Source: JAGVPT01 sp963772165 (GTDB lineage: Bacteria; Bacteroidota; Ignavibacteria; UBA10030; UBA8401). Taken from it: DNA of 64,000 nucleotides. Every line of letters starts with the position of its first letter. Position 1 is the stretch's first letter. The stretch covers positions 124,001 through 188,000 of the forward strand of contig CAVYWA010000009.1 of NCBI GenBank assembly GCA_963772165.1, given 5' to 3'. The notes beneath the pieces were generated by a model. That model did no database searches and was not told the origin of the DNA. It was given only the letters and a program-made list of their open reading frames with translations. Below, piece after piece: positions 42,756 through 51,990 of the stretch. The position numbers and the translations under genes are program-made.

Positions 42756-44906
42756 ATGAATCAACTTCAGACGAAAGCTCTATTAGCTATTCTTACGGCT
42801 GCATTCGTGTGCTGCCTCGTTTTGCCGGCATTCGCAGACGACGGCATGTGGACATTCGACAATCCGCCGACGAAGCTGCTCCAGGAAAAATACAACTTCA
42901 CGCCGACGCAGGAATGGCTCGACCATATCCGCCTTTCCAGCGTACGCTTCAACGACGGCGGTTCGGGATCGTTCGTCAGCCCGAACGGACTAGTGCTCAC
43001 AAATCATCACGTTGCACTTGGACAGCTTCAAAAGATGTCGTCAAAAGATAAAGACTATGTCGCCGACGGATTTTACGCCAGGACCCAGGCAGAAGAAATT
43101 AAATGTCCGGACCTCGAGCTGAATGTGCTCATTTCAATGGAAAACGTGACGGCACGAATGCAAGCGGCTGTGAAACCCGGCATGTCGGAGAAGGAAGCCT
43201 ATGATGCGCAAAAAGAGGAAATTGCGAAAATAACAAAGGAGAGTTTGGACCAAACGGGCTTGCGCTCGGACGTTGTGGCGTTTTATCAAGGAAGCGAACA
43301 TTGGCTCTACCGATACAAGAAGTACACCGATGTCCGCTTGGTGATGGCTCCGGAACAACAGATCGCATACTTTGGAGGCGACCCGGACAATTTCACGTTC
43401 CCTCGGTACGATCTTGATATGACACTCTTCCGTGTGTACGAAAATGATAAGCCGGTCCAGCCCGCACATTATTTGAAGTGGAATTCAAAAGGAGCGCAGG
43501 ATGGAGAACTCGTGTTCGTTTCCGGGCATCCGGGATCGACGAACAGGCTGCAGACCATCGCGCAGCTTGAATACCTGCGCGATTACAGTTATCCCTTGCG
43601 ATTCAAAACATTCCAGCGGCGCCTTGCGGTATTGAAGAAGTATTCAAAGCTCGGACCCGAACAGGAACGCCGCGCTCTCAACCAAATTTTTGGTCTTGAA
43701 AATACTTTGAAAGCCTCTCGCGGCGAATACCAGGGATTACTCGATACCGGTCTGATGGAAAAAAAGAGAAAAGAAGATAGTGATTTGCGCTCTCTCGTCG
43801 ATGGAAAGCCGGAATGGAAGAAGGCGTACGGCGATGCATGGGATTCGATTATCGTTGCCATTGATCGCTCAAAAGCGATGATCATGCAGAACACGTACCG
43901 GACACTCCGCGGGTCGAGATTGACCGCCCTTGCAGTGCAAATTGTCCAATACGTTACCGAAGTGACAAAGCCGAACGAGAAGCGGCTGGCGGAATTTCAA
44001 GATGCTAACCTTGCGTCGTTGGAATTCCGGATGTTTTCGCGCGCACCGATTTATAACGATATGGACGAATTGCTCCTCGCCGACGGGCTCCAGGAATCTC
44101 TTGACGAGTTAGGGCCGAATGATCCTTTTATTCAAACTGTCCTCGGCGGGCGCGCACCCGCAGATGTTGCGAAGGAATTCATAGGGGGAACAAAAATAAG
44201 CAACGTAGATTTTCGCAAGGAACTTGTCAAGGGAGGAGAAAAAGCGGTGGCCGAATCAACAGACCCGCTTATCGTCCTGGCTCGGAAGCTCGACCCGGAG
44301 GCACGAGAGAGACGGCAATGGACTGAAACCAATGTCAGCAGTGTTCAATCTGCCGCCGTAGAAAAAATTGGCAAAGCGCGATTCGCTGTCTATGGGAAAA
44401 ATACATATCCCGATGCCACGTTCACGCTTCGACTATCGTATGGAACGGTAAGCGGGTATCCGATGAACGGAACGAAAGCCCCTTCTAAAACGACACTCTA
44501 CGGCCTGTACGACCGCGCCTATAGCTTTGACAACACGGGCGATTTCGCGCTCCCGAAACGATACGAGGAGCGAAAGGAGAAATTGAATCTCGCAACTCCG
44601 ATCAATTTCGTCAGCTCGTGCGATATTATAGGAGGGAATTCCGGGTCTCCTACTATCAACAAAGACGGAGAGCTTGTAGGATTGATCTTTGATGGGAACA
44701 TCGAAAGCCTCCCGGGACGATTTCTCTTCGACGGCGAGAAGAACCGCGCTGTTTCCGTTCACACTGCCGCGATGATCGAATGCTTGCGAAAAGTGTACGA
44801 CGCGGCCCCGCTCGCGGACGAGCTTGAAGGCGTCGTAACGAAGGCGGAGGCTCCCCAGCCACCAGCAGCAACACCTCACGCAAAACCTGCGAAGAAGAAA
44901 ACATAG
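42756..44906 (+). CDS. S46-family dipeptidyl-peptidase (DPP7/DPP11-like)
   Basis: A 716-residue secreted serine peptidase with signal peptide (cleaved near PAFADD). The triad is visible: His85 in VLTNHHV, Asp in FGGDPDNFTFPRYDLD, and Ser629 in IIGGNSGSPT. S46 enzymes of Bacteroidota periplasm release dipeptides from peptide N-termini. After the Ser, the sequence GLIFDGNIES has Gly where DPP11 carries the specificity Arg, so a DPP7-like preference for hydrophobic P1 residues is expected. The C-terminal Lys/Pro-rich tail is variable. A strong terminator follows. Confidence 0.93.
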   Translation: MNQLQTKALLAILTAAFVCCLVLPAFADDGMWTFDNPPTKLLQEKYNFTPTQEWLDHIRLSSVRFNDGGSGSFVSPNGLVLTNHHVALGQLQKMSSKDKDYVADGFYARTQAEEIKCPDLELNVLISMENVTARMQAAVKPGMSEKEAYDAQKEEIAKITKESLDQTGLRSDVVAFYQGSEHWLYRYKKYTDVRLVMAPEQQIAYFGGDPDNFTFPRYDLDMTLFRVYENDKPVQPAHYLKWNSKGAQDGELVFVSGHPGSTNRLQTIAQLEYLRDYSYPLRFKTFQRRLAVLKKYSKLGPEQERRALNQIFGLENTLKASRGEYQGLLDTGLMEKKRKEDSDLRSLVDGKPEWKKAYGDAWDSIIVAIDRSKAMIMQNTYRTLRGSRLTALAVQIVQYVTEVTKPNEKRLAEFQDANLASLEFRMFSRAPIYNDMDELLLADGLQESLDELGPNDPFIQTVLGGRAPADVAKEFIGGTKISNVDFRKELVKGGEKAVAESTDPLIVLARKLDPEARERRQWTETNVSSVQSAAVEKIGKARFAVYGKNTYPDATFTLRLSYGTVSGYPMNGTKAPSKTTLYGLYDRAYSFDNTGDFALPKRYEERKEKLNLATPINFVSSCDIIGGNSGSPTINKDGELVGLIFDGNIESLPGRFLFDGEKNRAVSVHTAAMIECLRKVYDAAPLADELEGVVTKAEAPQPPAATPHAKPAKKKT

Positions 44907-44926
44907 CAATGATTTTTTGCCGTGAA

Positions 44927-44962
44927 AGGCGTTCCGCAAAACGGGGCGCCTTTTTGTTTTTT
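44927..44962 (+). terminator. Strong intrinsic terminator after the S46 peptidase
   Basis: A 10-bp stem, AGGCGTTCCG (44927-44936) with CGGGGCGCCT (44942-44951; two G-T pairs), loop CAAAA, then TTTTTGTTTTTT. It is 21 bases past the stop. Confidence 0.85.
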
Positions 44963-44993
44963 GACTATAGAAAGGGAAAAAGAGATATTCATC

Positions 44994-46148
44994 ATGGATA
45001 TTCATAACTCTTATACACGTATGCGATTATTTCTTGCGGTTGTTTTTGTCCCGCTCAGTCTTTACTCCCAAGCAAACCCGAATTTCAACGTCAACTTGCA
45101 GGTGGATTATTCATCCGCGGAACAAATCATCGACCTCTGCGAAGGCCGGTTGCACAACGTGAACGGCGTCGCAGACCTTCGCGGCAGCCAACTTGCCGCA
45201 GCCACAAGCATCGTACTTTCACGAAGGCAGCTTCCCGCCGAAACATTTCAGCGCGAACTCGAGCTCCTCCGCGACAATTCCAAAAGTGCGGACGACATCT
45301 TCGGCTTTGTACCAACCCGCGTTCACCTCACCGAGGTCAAAGCGCTGCTTGCCGAAGTAAAAAAAGGGGAACTGGACCGGCGTGTTATTGCAACCGTCGA
45401 GCAATTTTTTCCCGCCGATGCAAGAGTCTCCACCACACTTTCCGTCTACGTCGTCGCGTTCGGAAACGAGAATGCGGCGGCGTTCGTTCGCAGGGTTGTG
45501 TGGAACGGCAGCACGCCGATCTTCGTCGGCGAAAATGAAGGCGAACCGGTGATCGTCGTAAATCTGCTCCGGCTGATCGGAAACAGCATGCCAACAAACG
45601 TACAATTCATCGAAACACTGAGCACACTTGCTCACGAGACATTCCATGCAGTCTTCGCAGTCTATCAATCCTCGTCGCCGGTGTGGAGAGAAATCAACGC
45701 GCGCAGAGGGACATTCTGGTCGCTCGCCGAGCTTGTGCAGAATGAAGGAATCGCCTACCGCATTTCTTTTCAGGAACGAACTGGAAGCTCGCTTCCACCG
45801 CACATTTTTAACGAAGCGAAAGACGCGGTTCTCGTGCTGAATAACGCAATGCGGGAGCTTCAGTCTCCCAACATCTCCGATGCGCGTGCGCGAGAATTGC
45901 TGATGAATGCAAACCTTTCGGGTTCATTCGAGAAGAACTACGGCGCAGCCGCCGGCTTGCTTATGGCATTCGCAATCGACACGAAAATGGGAAGGAATGC
46001 ATTGACGGAAACGATAGCGAAAGGAGTCGGGGATTTTTTCAACAAATACGACACCTTAACGAAGCAATATGACGAGCTGCCAAAGTTGTCGGAGGAAATT
46101 AAGGGAGAACTGGTGAGATATAATTTACAATTTACAATTTGCAATTGA
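44994..46148 (+). CDS. Secreted zinc metalloprotease-like protein (HExxH; DUF5700-like)
   Basis: A 384-residue protein with a signal peptide (MRLFLAVVFVPLSLYSQA). It has a metalloprotease motif, HETFH, in TLAHETFHAVFAVYQ, followed about 40 residues later by LVQNEGIAYRIS, whose Glu could be the third zinc ligand (gluzincin pattern). The gene resembles the DUF5700 group of putative zinc peptidases. Start ATG 44994 was used because an in-frame ATG at 44922 lies in the preceding terminator. The final residues NLQFTICN are translated from a heptad repeat and are not likely to be conserved. Confidence 0.65.
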   Translation: MDIHNSYTRMRLFLAVVFVPLSLYSQANPNFNVNLQVDYSSAEQIIDLCEGRLHNVNGVADLRGSQLAAATSIVLSRRQLPAETFQRELELLRDNSKSADDIFGFVPTRVHLTEVKALLAEVKKGELDRRVIATVEQFFPADARVSTTLSVYVVAFGNENAAAFVRRVVWNGSTPIFVGENEGEPVIVVNLLRLIGNSMPTNVQFIETLSTLAHETFHAVFAVYQSSSPVWREINARRGTFWSLAELVQNEGIAYRISFQERTGSSLPPHIFNEAKDAVLVLNNAMRELQSPNISDARARELLMNANLSGSFEKNYGAAAGLLMAFAIDTKMGRNALTETIAKGVGDFFNKYDTLTKQYDELPKLSEEIKGELVRYNLQFTICN

Positions 46149-46214
46149 CGATTGCTTTGAGTCTGATGTCTGCTTTTTCCAATCGTCAATTGCAAATTGA
46201 AAATCGTAAATGTC
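46122..46214. repeat. Two opposed heptad arrays forming a hairpin between convergent genes
   Basis: Left array AATTTAC, AATTTAC, AATTTGC, AATTGAC, GATTGCT (46122-46156); right array AATCGTC, AATTGCA, AATTGAA, AATCGTA (46181-46208). The stretches GCAATTGACGATT (46141-46153) and AATCGTCAATTGC (46181-46193) are a perfect 13-bp inverted repeat and could work as a bidirectional transcript end. Confidence 0.65.
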
Positions 46215-47489
46215 CTATTCGTATCGCAGCGATTCTATGGGGTCGAGGTTTGCCGCTTTCCATGCAGGGTAAACACCGAACACGATCCCGATAAGGGAAC
46301 AAAAGATGAGTGCGACAAAATTCAATCCGAGTGCCGAGAAGTTCATGAACGGGGTTGAAAGAATCGCGACCGTGCTGTTCCATGGAAATATTGCAGGTGC
46401 GCTTGTCAGCACGGCGACGACATTTCCGAGCATTGACCCTGTAATAATTCCGATGACCCCGCCGATCTGACTAAACACGACCGATTCGCTCAAAAACTGG
46501 GAGAGGACGTTCACTTTCGTTGCGCCGAGCGCCTTCCGAATTCCGATCTCTTTTGTCCGCTCCGTCACGGAAACAAGCATGATGTTCATAATACCGATGC
46601 CGGCGGCAAGCAACGCGATGCATGCGATGCCGAGCGCTCCTATTTTCACCATAAAGGTAAGGTCGTTGAATTGCTTGATCAGCGTGTCGTTGGAAAAGAT
46701 CGCGAAGTCGTCGTCCGCCCCGGGCGGAACATGACGAATCGTTCGGAGAATTGCCGTGGACAGTTCGATGACGTCGTTATAGCTCTCCTGGTCTCTTGTT
46801 TGGACCATAATGTTGATCGACCGTTGTTTCCCATAGAGTGCCATCGCCGTGGTGATCGGAATTGCAAAAAAATTATCTTGATTCCCGCCAAGAAAAGAAC
46901 CTTTCGATTCGATCGTCCCGATCACTTTAAATTGATGTCCATCGACTTTTATCTCTTCTCCAATCGGAGATCCACGTTCAAACAATTTATCAACCACCCC
47001 TTTTCCTAAAACGCAGACGAGATCTTCGTATTCAACCTCCTGGTTTGTGAACGCTCTTCCTTGGTCAATCGTCCAGTTATTTGTTGGAAAACCATTGACT
47101 GTTTCACCGACCATCGAGACGTTGGGATTGGTTTTGTCGCCGTTGTGGAACACTTGTTTGACCCCGAACCACGATTCAAGGCCGATGTATTTTGCCTGCG
47201 TCATACGCTCGACAAAAATTTCTCCCTGGTCGAATGTTATATCTTTCCGGTTCCGATATTTTGAACGGTCGTCGTTGAAATTCCCTGCGGGGAATTTCTG
47301 GATTTGAAACGTATTTGTCCCCAGACCGCTCAGTCCGTTCTCAATCGCATTTTGCAGCACACCCATCGCCGTCATGACGCCGATAATGGAAAACACGCCA
47401 ACGCCGATGCCCAACAATGTCAGCGTTGAGCGTAGTTTATTCACTCGGATGGCGTTGATCGCCATTTTAAAGCTTTCTTGTATCTGCAT
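46215..47489 (-). CDS. MacB-type ABC transporter permease
   Basis: A 424-residue FtsX/MacB permease: N-terminal helix (about 20-42, STLTLLGIGVGVFSIIGVMTAMG), large periplasmic domain (45-300), and three C-terminal helices with the conserved SVTERTKEIGIRKALGATK loop. In MacB the ATPase is fused N-terminally; here it is a separate gene (48899-49615). It is last in the leftward operon TolC-HlyD-TPR-ATPase-permease-permease, a MacAB-TolC-like exporter of peptides, lipids or macrolides; substrate unknown. Confidence 0.9.
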   Translation of the reverse strand: MQIQESFKMAINAIRVNKLRSTLTLLGIGVGVFSIIGVMTAMGVLQNAIENGLSGLGTNTFQIQKFPAGNFNDDRSKYRNRKDITFDQGEIFVERMTQAKYIGLESWFGVKQVFHNGDKTNPNVSMVGETVNGFPTNNWTIDQGRAFTNQEVEYEDLVCVLGKGVVDKLFERGSPIGEEIKVDGHQFKVIGTIESKGSFLGGNQDNFFAIPITTAMALYGKQRSINIMVQTRDQESYNDVIELSTAILRTIRHVPPGADDDFAIFSNDTLIKQFNDLTFMVKIGALGIACIALLAAGIGIMNIMLVSVTERTKEIGIRKALGATKVNVLSQFLSESVVFSQIGGVIGIITGSMLGNVVAVLTSAPAIFPWNSTVAILSTPFMNFSALGLNFVALIFCSLIGIVFGVYPAWKAANLDPIESLRYE

Positions 47490-47496
47490 AACACTC

Positions 47497-47603
47497 TAAT
47501 GAATAAGAGAAAAGAGATAAGAGGTAGAGAAACTCATACCATCACCATTCATGTCTTATCTCAATTCCTAATTCTTAATTCATAATTCTTAATTGTCATT
47601 CGT
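47497..47603. repeat. Two heptad arrays between the permease genes
   Basis: First array TAATGAA, TAAGAGA, AAAGAGA, TAAGAGG, TAGAGAA (47497-47531). Second array CAATTCC, TAATTCT, TAATTCA, TAATTCT, TAATTGT, CATTCGT (47562-47603), which overlaps the stop codon of the upstream permease gene. The two have different sequences but the same period. Confidence 0.7.
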
Positions 47604-48835
47604 ACCTCAGCGCTTCTACCGGATCGAGTTTCGAAGCTCTGTTTGCCGGAAGAAAACCGGAAATGACTCCGACGATAATAGAAATAAGAAGCGCGATGCC
47701 CACAACGCTCAATGGCATCGATGTCGGCAAGACCTGATTGAGAAGAAGGCTCAAGGGATAGGATATGATGATTCCGATAATCCCACCGATCAGGCACAAT
47801 GAGGCGGATTCGATGAGAAACTGAAGAAGAACGGTGCTTCGCTTTGCCCCGATGGCTTTCCGAATTCCGATCTCCTTCGTCCGTTCCGTCACTGAGACGA
47901 ACATGATATTCATAATTCCGATCGCGCCGACAAATAACGAAAGCGCAGTAATAAATAATCCGATCCCGGCAATCACCACGCCGATTGCGTTGAACGTCTG
48001 GACGAACATTTCTTGTTGATTGATTGCAAAGTCATCTTCCGCTGCCGGCGGAACGTGCCGTGCTTTCCGCATAATGCCGCGCAACTCCTCTTTTGTATCG
48101 TCCAGGCTCTTAAGATCCGATGCTTTGACTGCAATGCGAACATAGCGATCAGTCCCGAACCTCTGGAAAAAGGCTTGTATTGGAACCACGATTTGATTAT
48201 CGAGGCTTTCGATGCCGAGAAGGCTCCCCTGTTTTTCTACGACTCCTACAACCCGAAAAGCGGCCGTCCCTATCCTGATTGTTTTCCCGATAGGGGTCTC
48301 ATTGGGAAACAAATTATCTGCAACATCCGACCCTATCACGCAGACCGGCCTGCCGCCGTCCGCCTCCGCTTGACTGAAAAACCTGCCAAGGTCCATATTA
48401 ATTCCGGAAGTTTCCAAGTATTGATCGTTTGCGCCGATCGTCAAAACGCCGTCAGAACTCCGGTCTTTATACTTCACTTGACCCTTTGTGAAAGTTTCAG
48501 GAGTGGCCGCTCTCACGAGCGTGGCTTGACGTTCAATTGCCTTGTACCTGGTCGTACTTGACAGGTTTCCTGTTCCGGTACTTCCACCAGTCCCCACCCG
48601 AAAACCATGGCCACTTCTCTACATAGAGCACGTCGGCGCCAAGCTTAGCAATATTTTCAGTGAACCCACGGCTCAATCCTTCAATGGCAGTACCCATCAA
48701 TGTCACCGACACAATGCCGATGACAATCCCCAGTGTCGTAAGAACGGAACGCATCTTGTTGGCACGAATTGCCTGGAAGGATATCGCTAACCCTTCCTTC
48801 AGCTCGTACGCAAAATCTGCAATTTTCATTCCCAT
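47596..48835 (-). pseudogene. MacB-type ABC permease, interrupted by a single-base frameshift
   Basis: The first part (from ATG 48835, MGMKIADFAYELKEG ... WWKYRNRKPVKYDQ) has the N-terminal helix and the start of the periplasmic domain. The remainder (YKAIERQATLVRAATPETF ... SVTERTKEIGIRKAIGAKR ... to the stop at 47596) is in another frame. Removing one G from GACCAGGTAC (plus-strand CC at 48547-48548) restores one protein of about 412 residues, paralogous to its neighbour. Both parts keep family motifs, so a sequence error is likely. An AGGA site precedes ATG 48835; a TTG at 48862 was rejected. Confidence 0.83.
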
Positions 48836-48898
48836 ACAATTCCTATCCTCAAGTTCGACCAAAAGTGAAACGTTGTATCTGAGGGGATGATAGACCGA

Positions 48899-49615
48899 TT
48901 ATACTTGTGCTGCGACATTCGGGACAACTCTCTTTTGGACCATCTCGTCCCGTTCAACCGCGCCGTCGCGGATGCGGATAATCCGGTTCGCGTGCTCGGC
49001 AATATACTCTTCGTGTGTGACAAGTATGATGGTGTTGCCGTTGTGGTGAAGTTCTTCGAGCAGCGCCATGATCTCGTCGCCGGTCTTCGTATCCAGATTT
49101 CCTGTCGGTTCGTCCGCCAGGATGATGGACGGCTTCGTCACAAGTGCACGTGCGATTGCCACACGCTGCCGTTGTCCTCCGGACAATTCGTTCGGCCTGT
49201 GATGCATCCTGTCGCCTAGGTTGACATGCTGAAGAGACTCGGCGGCCAAACGTTTGCGTTCATGGGCATTGATGCCGCCGTAAATCAGCGGCAGTTCGAC
49301 ATTGTGAAGCGCATCCGACCGCGGGATAAGGTTGAACGTCTGAAAAACGAACCCGATCTCTTTATTTCGAATTTTAGCCAGTTCGTTGTCGTTCATCTCG
49401 CTGACATTGACGCCGTTGAACTCATACAGTCCCGTCGAAGGCGTATCGAGACATCCAAGAATATTCATGAGTGTCGATTTGCCGGAGCCGGAAGGTCCCA
49501 TGATCGCGACGTACTCCCCGCGTTCGATTTGAATAGAAACATCATGAAGCGCATGCACCGCTTCTTCCCCCATGATGTACGTTTTGCTGATATTCTTGAT
49601 GTTGATGACGTTCAT
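48899..49615 (-). CDS. MacB/LolD-type ABC transporter ATPase
   Basis: A 238-residue ATPase with Walker A GPSGSGKSTLMNILG, the Q-loop VFQTFNLI, signature LSGGQRQR, Walker B SIILADEPTGNLD and H-loop THEEYIAE. These are the marks of the LolD/MacB group that drives mechanotransmission across the periplasm rather than transport through the membrane. It is cotranscribed with the two FtsX-type permeases downstream. Confidence 0.94.
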   Translation of the reverse strand: MNVINIKNISKTYIMGEEAVHALHDVSIQIERGEYVAIMGPSGSGKSTLMNILGCLDTPSTGLYEFNGVNVSEMNDNELAKIRNKEIGFVFQTFNLIPRSDALHNVELPLIYGGINAHERKRLAAESLQHVNLGDRMHHRPNELSGGQRQRVAIARALVTKPSIILADEPTGNLDTKTGDEIMALLEELHHNGNTIILVTHEEYIAEHANRIIRIRDGAVERDEMVQKRVVPNVAAQV

Positions 49616-49636
49616 AAGCGAATCCTGCCAGTGATG

Positions 49637-50599
49637 TTATGAAAGCTCTTTGATCTTCTTTTGCGCCGACTCTGCATACCTCCCGGACGGGTCCACCGTC
49701 AAATACCGCCGGTAAGACTCTAATGCCTCGGCTTTCATCCCCTTCTTCTCGTAGCAAAAGCCAAGCTGATAAATCGAAGATGAAAAATTCTTGTCAAGCG
49801 AAAGAGCAAAACTATATTTTTCGATCGCCTCGTCAAATTTATCCTGAGCGATGAGAGCGTCTCCGTAGCTATCGTATGCGTCGGGGTTCTTGGGGTCCAA
49901 TGCAACATAGCTTTTAAATTGAGAAACGGCCTGTTCGAATTTCCCTTGCGTGATATAGAAATATCCAAGCAGTTTGTATCCAACGACTTTTTGAGGATCG
50001 GCGTCGATTGACTTTTTATATTCTTCTTCAGCATGGTCAAAATCTTTATTCCGCTGATAATAGTCTCCCTTCAACACATGACCCCTCTGAGGATCTAACT
50101 TTTCCACCTCGTTCGCCTGCTTCAATGCTTCCTCGTCGCTCCCGCCCATGATCCCCGGCGCCATAACGTAAAAGTTGTACAATCCGATATGTGCCTCGAT
50201 CAACGTGGGATCCAATTCAACAGCCCGGAGAAAGGCATTTTTGACTTTTGAAGCGAGAATCGCTTGCTTGAAGACATTTGCGTTTCGTGCCCTCTGGCCG
50301 AGAATTTGCCCCCGTAAAAAATGGTAATGAGCGTTTGAATCGTTTAATTCCAGAGCTTCATCGATTTGGTCTTCTGCATCGTCCGCATTGCGATCGTAAA
50401 GAAGCACTCTGGCCAGCTGGTAGTGCGATTCGGCATCTTTATTGTTTGTTTTAACCGCAGCTTCGAAGAATGATTTCGCCTCGGCATATTTATGCTGTTC
50501 GATAAGCTCAATGCCGGTGCTGTCAACCTGCGCTCGCGTTGGACAAAAAAATGATGTCAAAACAAAGAGCGTAGCGAGAGTTAGAATGGATCGTTTCAT
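49637..50599 (-). CDS. Secreted tetratricopeptide-repeat protein
   Basis: A 320-residue periplasmic protein: signal peptide ending near CPTRAQ, then about seven TPR units (for example EHKYAEAKSFFEAAVKTNNKDAESHYQ and FDEAIEKYSFALSLDKNFSSSIYQLG), which provide a protein-binding scaffold. It lies inside the exporter operon, 21 bases before the ATPase gene and 23 bases after the adaptor gene, so it may organise cargo or connect the pump to the envelope. Such an extra gene is not part of the standard MacAB unit. Confidence 0.78.
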   Translation of the reverse strand: MKRSILTLATLFVLTSFFCPTRAQVDSTGIELIEQHKYAEAKSFFEAAVKTNNKDAESHYQLARVLLYDRNADDAEDQIDEALELNDSNAHYHFLRGQILGQRARNANVFKQAILASKVKNAFLRAVELDPTLIEAHIGLYNFYVMAPGIMGGSDEEALKQANEVEKLDPQRGHVLKGDYYQRNKDFDHAEEEYKKSIDADPQKVVGYKLLGYFYITQGKFEQAVSQFKSYVALDPKNPDAYDSYGDALIAQDKFDEAIEKYSFALSLDKNFSSSIYQLGFCYEKKGMKAEALESYRRYLTVDPSGRYAESAQKKIKELS

Positions 50600-50622
50600 C
50601 GCGTTAAGAAAAATAAAGAAGA

Positions 50623-51948
50623 TTAGGTCCCTTCCTTCTTCACCATGCCGAAGCGTTTCACGGTGTTGTCAATTTTTATTGTCGATCCATCCTCCAGATC
50701 CCGATTGATTGCCTTATAGCTTCCCGAAACCACTTCATCGTTCTCCGACACACCGCTCATGATCTCGACGGTCGTTTCGTCGCTGATGCCACGCTTCACC
50801 GGAACCTGTTTGACTTTTCCGTTGTCGACGACAAACACGACTTCAATAGGTTTATCCAACATATTTGCCTGGTTATTTTTTACATCAGCGCTGACAACGT
50901 CCGCCTTTTGCCCTTTAGAAGTAGAATCTGTTTTCCCGCCCTCTTTTATTTTCGGAGTCCTGGTGGTCACGCTTTGAATCGGTACGGCCAGCACATTGTT
51001 TCGCGTTTCAGTTTGGACATCGGCCGACATCGACATACCGGGACGCAACGGGATATCTTTGTCAAGGACACGGATTTTTACCTGGAAATTCGTGACTTCA
51101 TCCTGTGTCCCCGCTCCCGTCGTTGTTGCAGTGTTTGCAAGTTCATACACAACACCCTTGAGTTTCCTGTCCGGATAGGCGTCGACCTGAATCGTCGCCG
51201 TATCGTTGACGGCAATCAAGACAACGTCATTCTCGCCGACGTTGATGCGGGCCTCCATCCTCGTCAAATCCGAAACAGTCATAATTTCAGTCCCCTCCGT
51301 AAAGCTGCTGCCGCTTACGCGTTCGCCGAGTTCCGATATTAATTGAGAGACTGTTCCGTCGATCGGCGCATAAATGGAAGTCTTGGCAAGGCTTTCCTTC
51401 GCTTGATTGAGGTTTGCATCTGCCTGGGTGACGCCGGAAACGGCGGATTCATATTGCGCCTTCGCAACCTTGAATGCTGTTTTCGACACGACAAAATCCT
51501 GTTCCGACATCAGCGTCTTTTCGTACAAACCCTGCGCCCGCTTATACTCGCTTTCTGATCTCTCAAGATTGGCCTGGCTTAACGCAAGCGAGGCTTTGGC
51601 CGATACGAGAGCTGCATCGGCTGCATCAACTTGGGCCTGGTAGATATCCGGATTGATACGCACCAGCAGGTCGCCTTTCTTCACTTTTTGCCCATCTTTC
51701 ACAGGCAATGAAATAATTTCCCCGCTGACTTCGGAGTTTATTTTAATCATTGTTTCAGGTTGAATTTTCCCCGACGCAGTGACAATTTGAGTGATCGATT
51801 TTCGCTGCACCTTCTCCGTCTGTACGCTGATCACATTCTCTCGTTTACTCCCCAGCAGCACAATCAGTACGAGCGCAAGAAGCACTACGCCGATGCCCGA
51901 AAAAATAAAAAGCTTCTTCTTCGATTTCTTCCCTTTTCCATTTGCCAT
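50623..51948 (-). CDS. MacA/HlyD-type periplasmic adaptor
   Basis: A 441-residue membrane-fusion protein with one N-terminal helix (LFIFSGIGVVLLALVLIVLLG, residues 12-32). A lipoyl half starts at VTASGKIQPE, followed by a coiled-coil hairpin (DAALVSAKASLALSQANLE ...), the matching lipoyl half YAPIDGTVSQLISELGERV, beta-barrel and membrane-proximal domains. A Lys-rich insertion (EGGKTDSTSKGQKADVVSADV) lies near residue 350. MacA-like adaptors link MacB to TolC; the neighbours support this. Confidence 0.9.
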   Translation of the reverse strand: MANGKGKKSKKKLFIFSGIGVVLLALVLIVLLGSKRENVISVQTEKVQRKSITQIVTASGKIQPETMIKINSEVSGEIISLPVKDGQKVKKGDLLVRINPDIYQAQVDAADAALVSAKASLALSQANLERSESEYKRAQGLYEKTLMSEQDFVVSKTAFKVAKAQYESAVSGVTQADANLNQAKESLAKTSIYAPIDGTVSQLISELGERVSGSSFTEGTEIMTVSDLTRMEARINVGENDVVLIAVNDTATIQVDAYPDRKLKGVVYELANTATTTGAGTQDEVTNFQVKIRVLDKDIPLRPGMSMSADVQTETRNNVLAVPIQSVTTRTPKIKEGGKTDSTSKGQKADVVSADVKNNQANMLDKPIEVVFVVDNGKVKQVPVKRGISDETTVEIMSGVSENDEVVSGSYKAINRDLEDGSTIKIDNTVKRFGMVKKEGT

Positions 51949-51990
51949 TTCGTGCTACTCCTTAAGAATAATGTCGCTGTTCTGCTCTCT

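Noticed and set aside
44922..44993. Longer start for the HExxH protein
   Set aside because: The extra 24 residues would be translated from the terminator hairpin and its T run; the signal peptide begins after ATG 44994.
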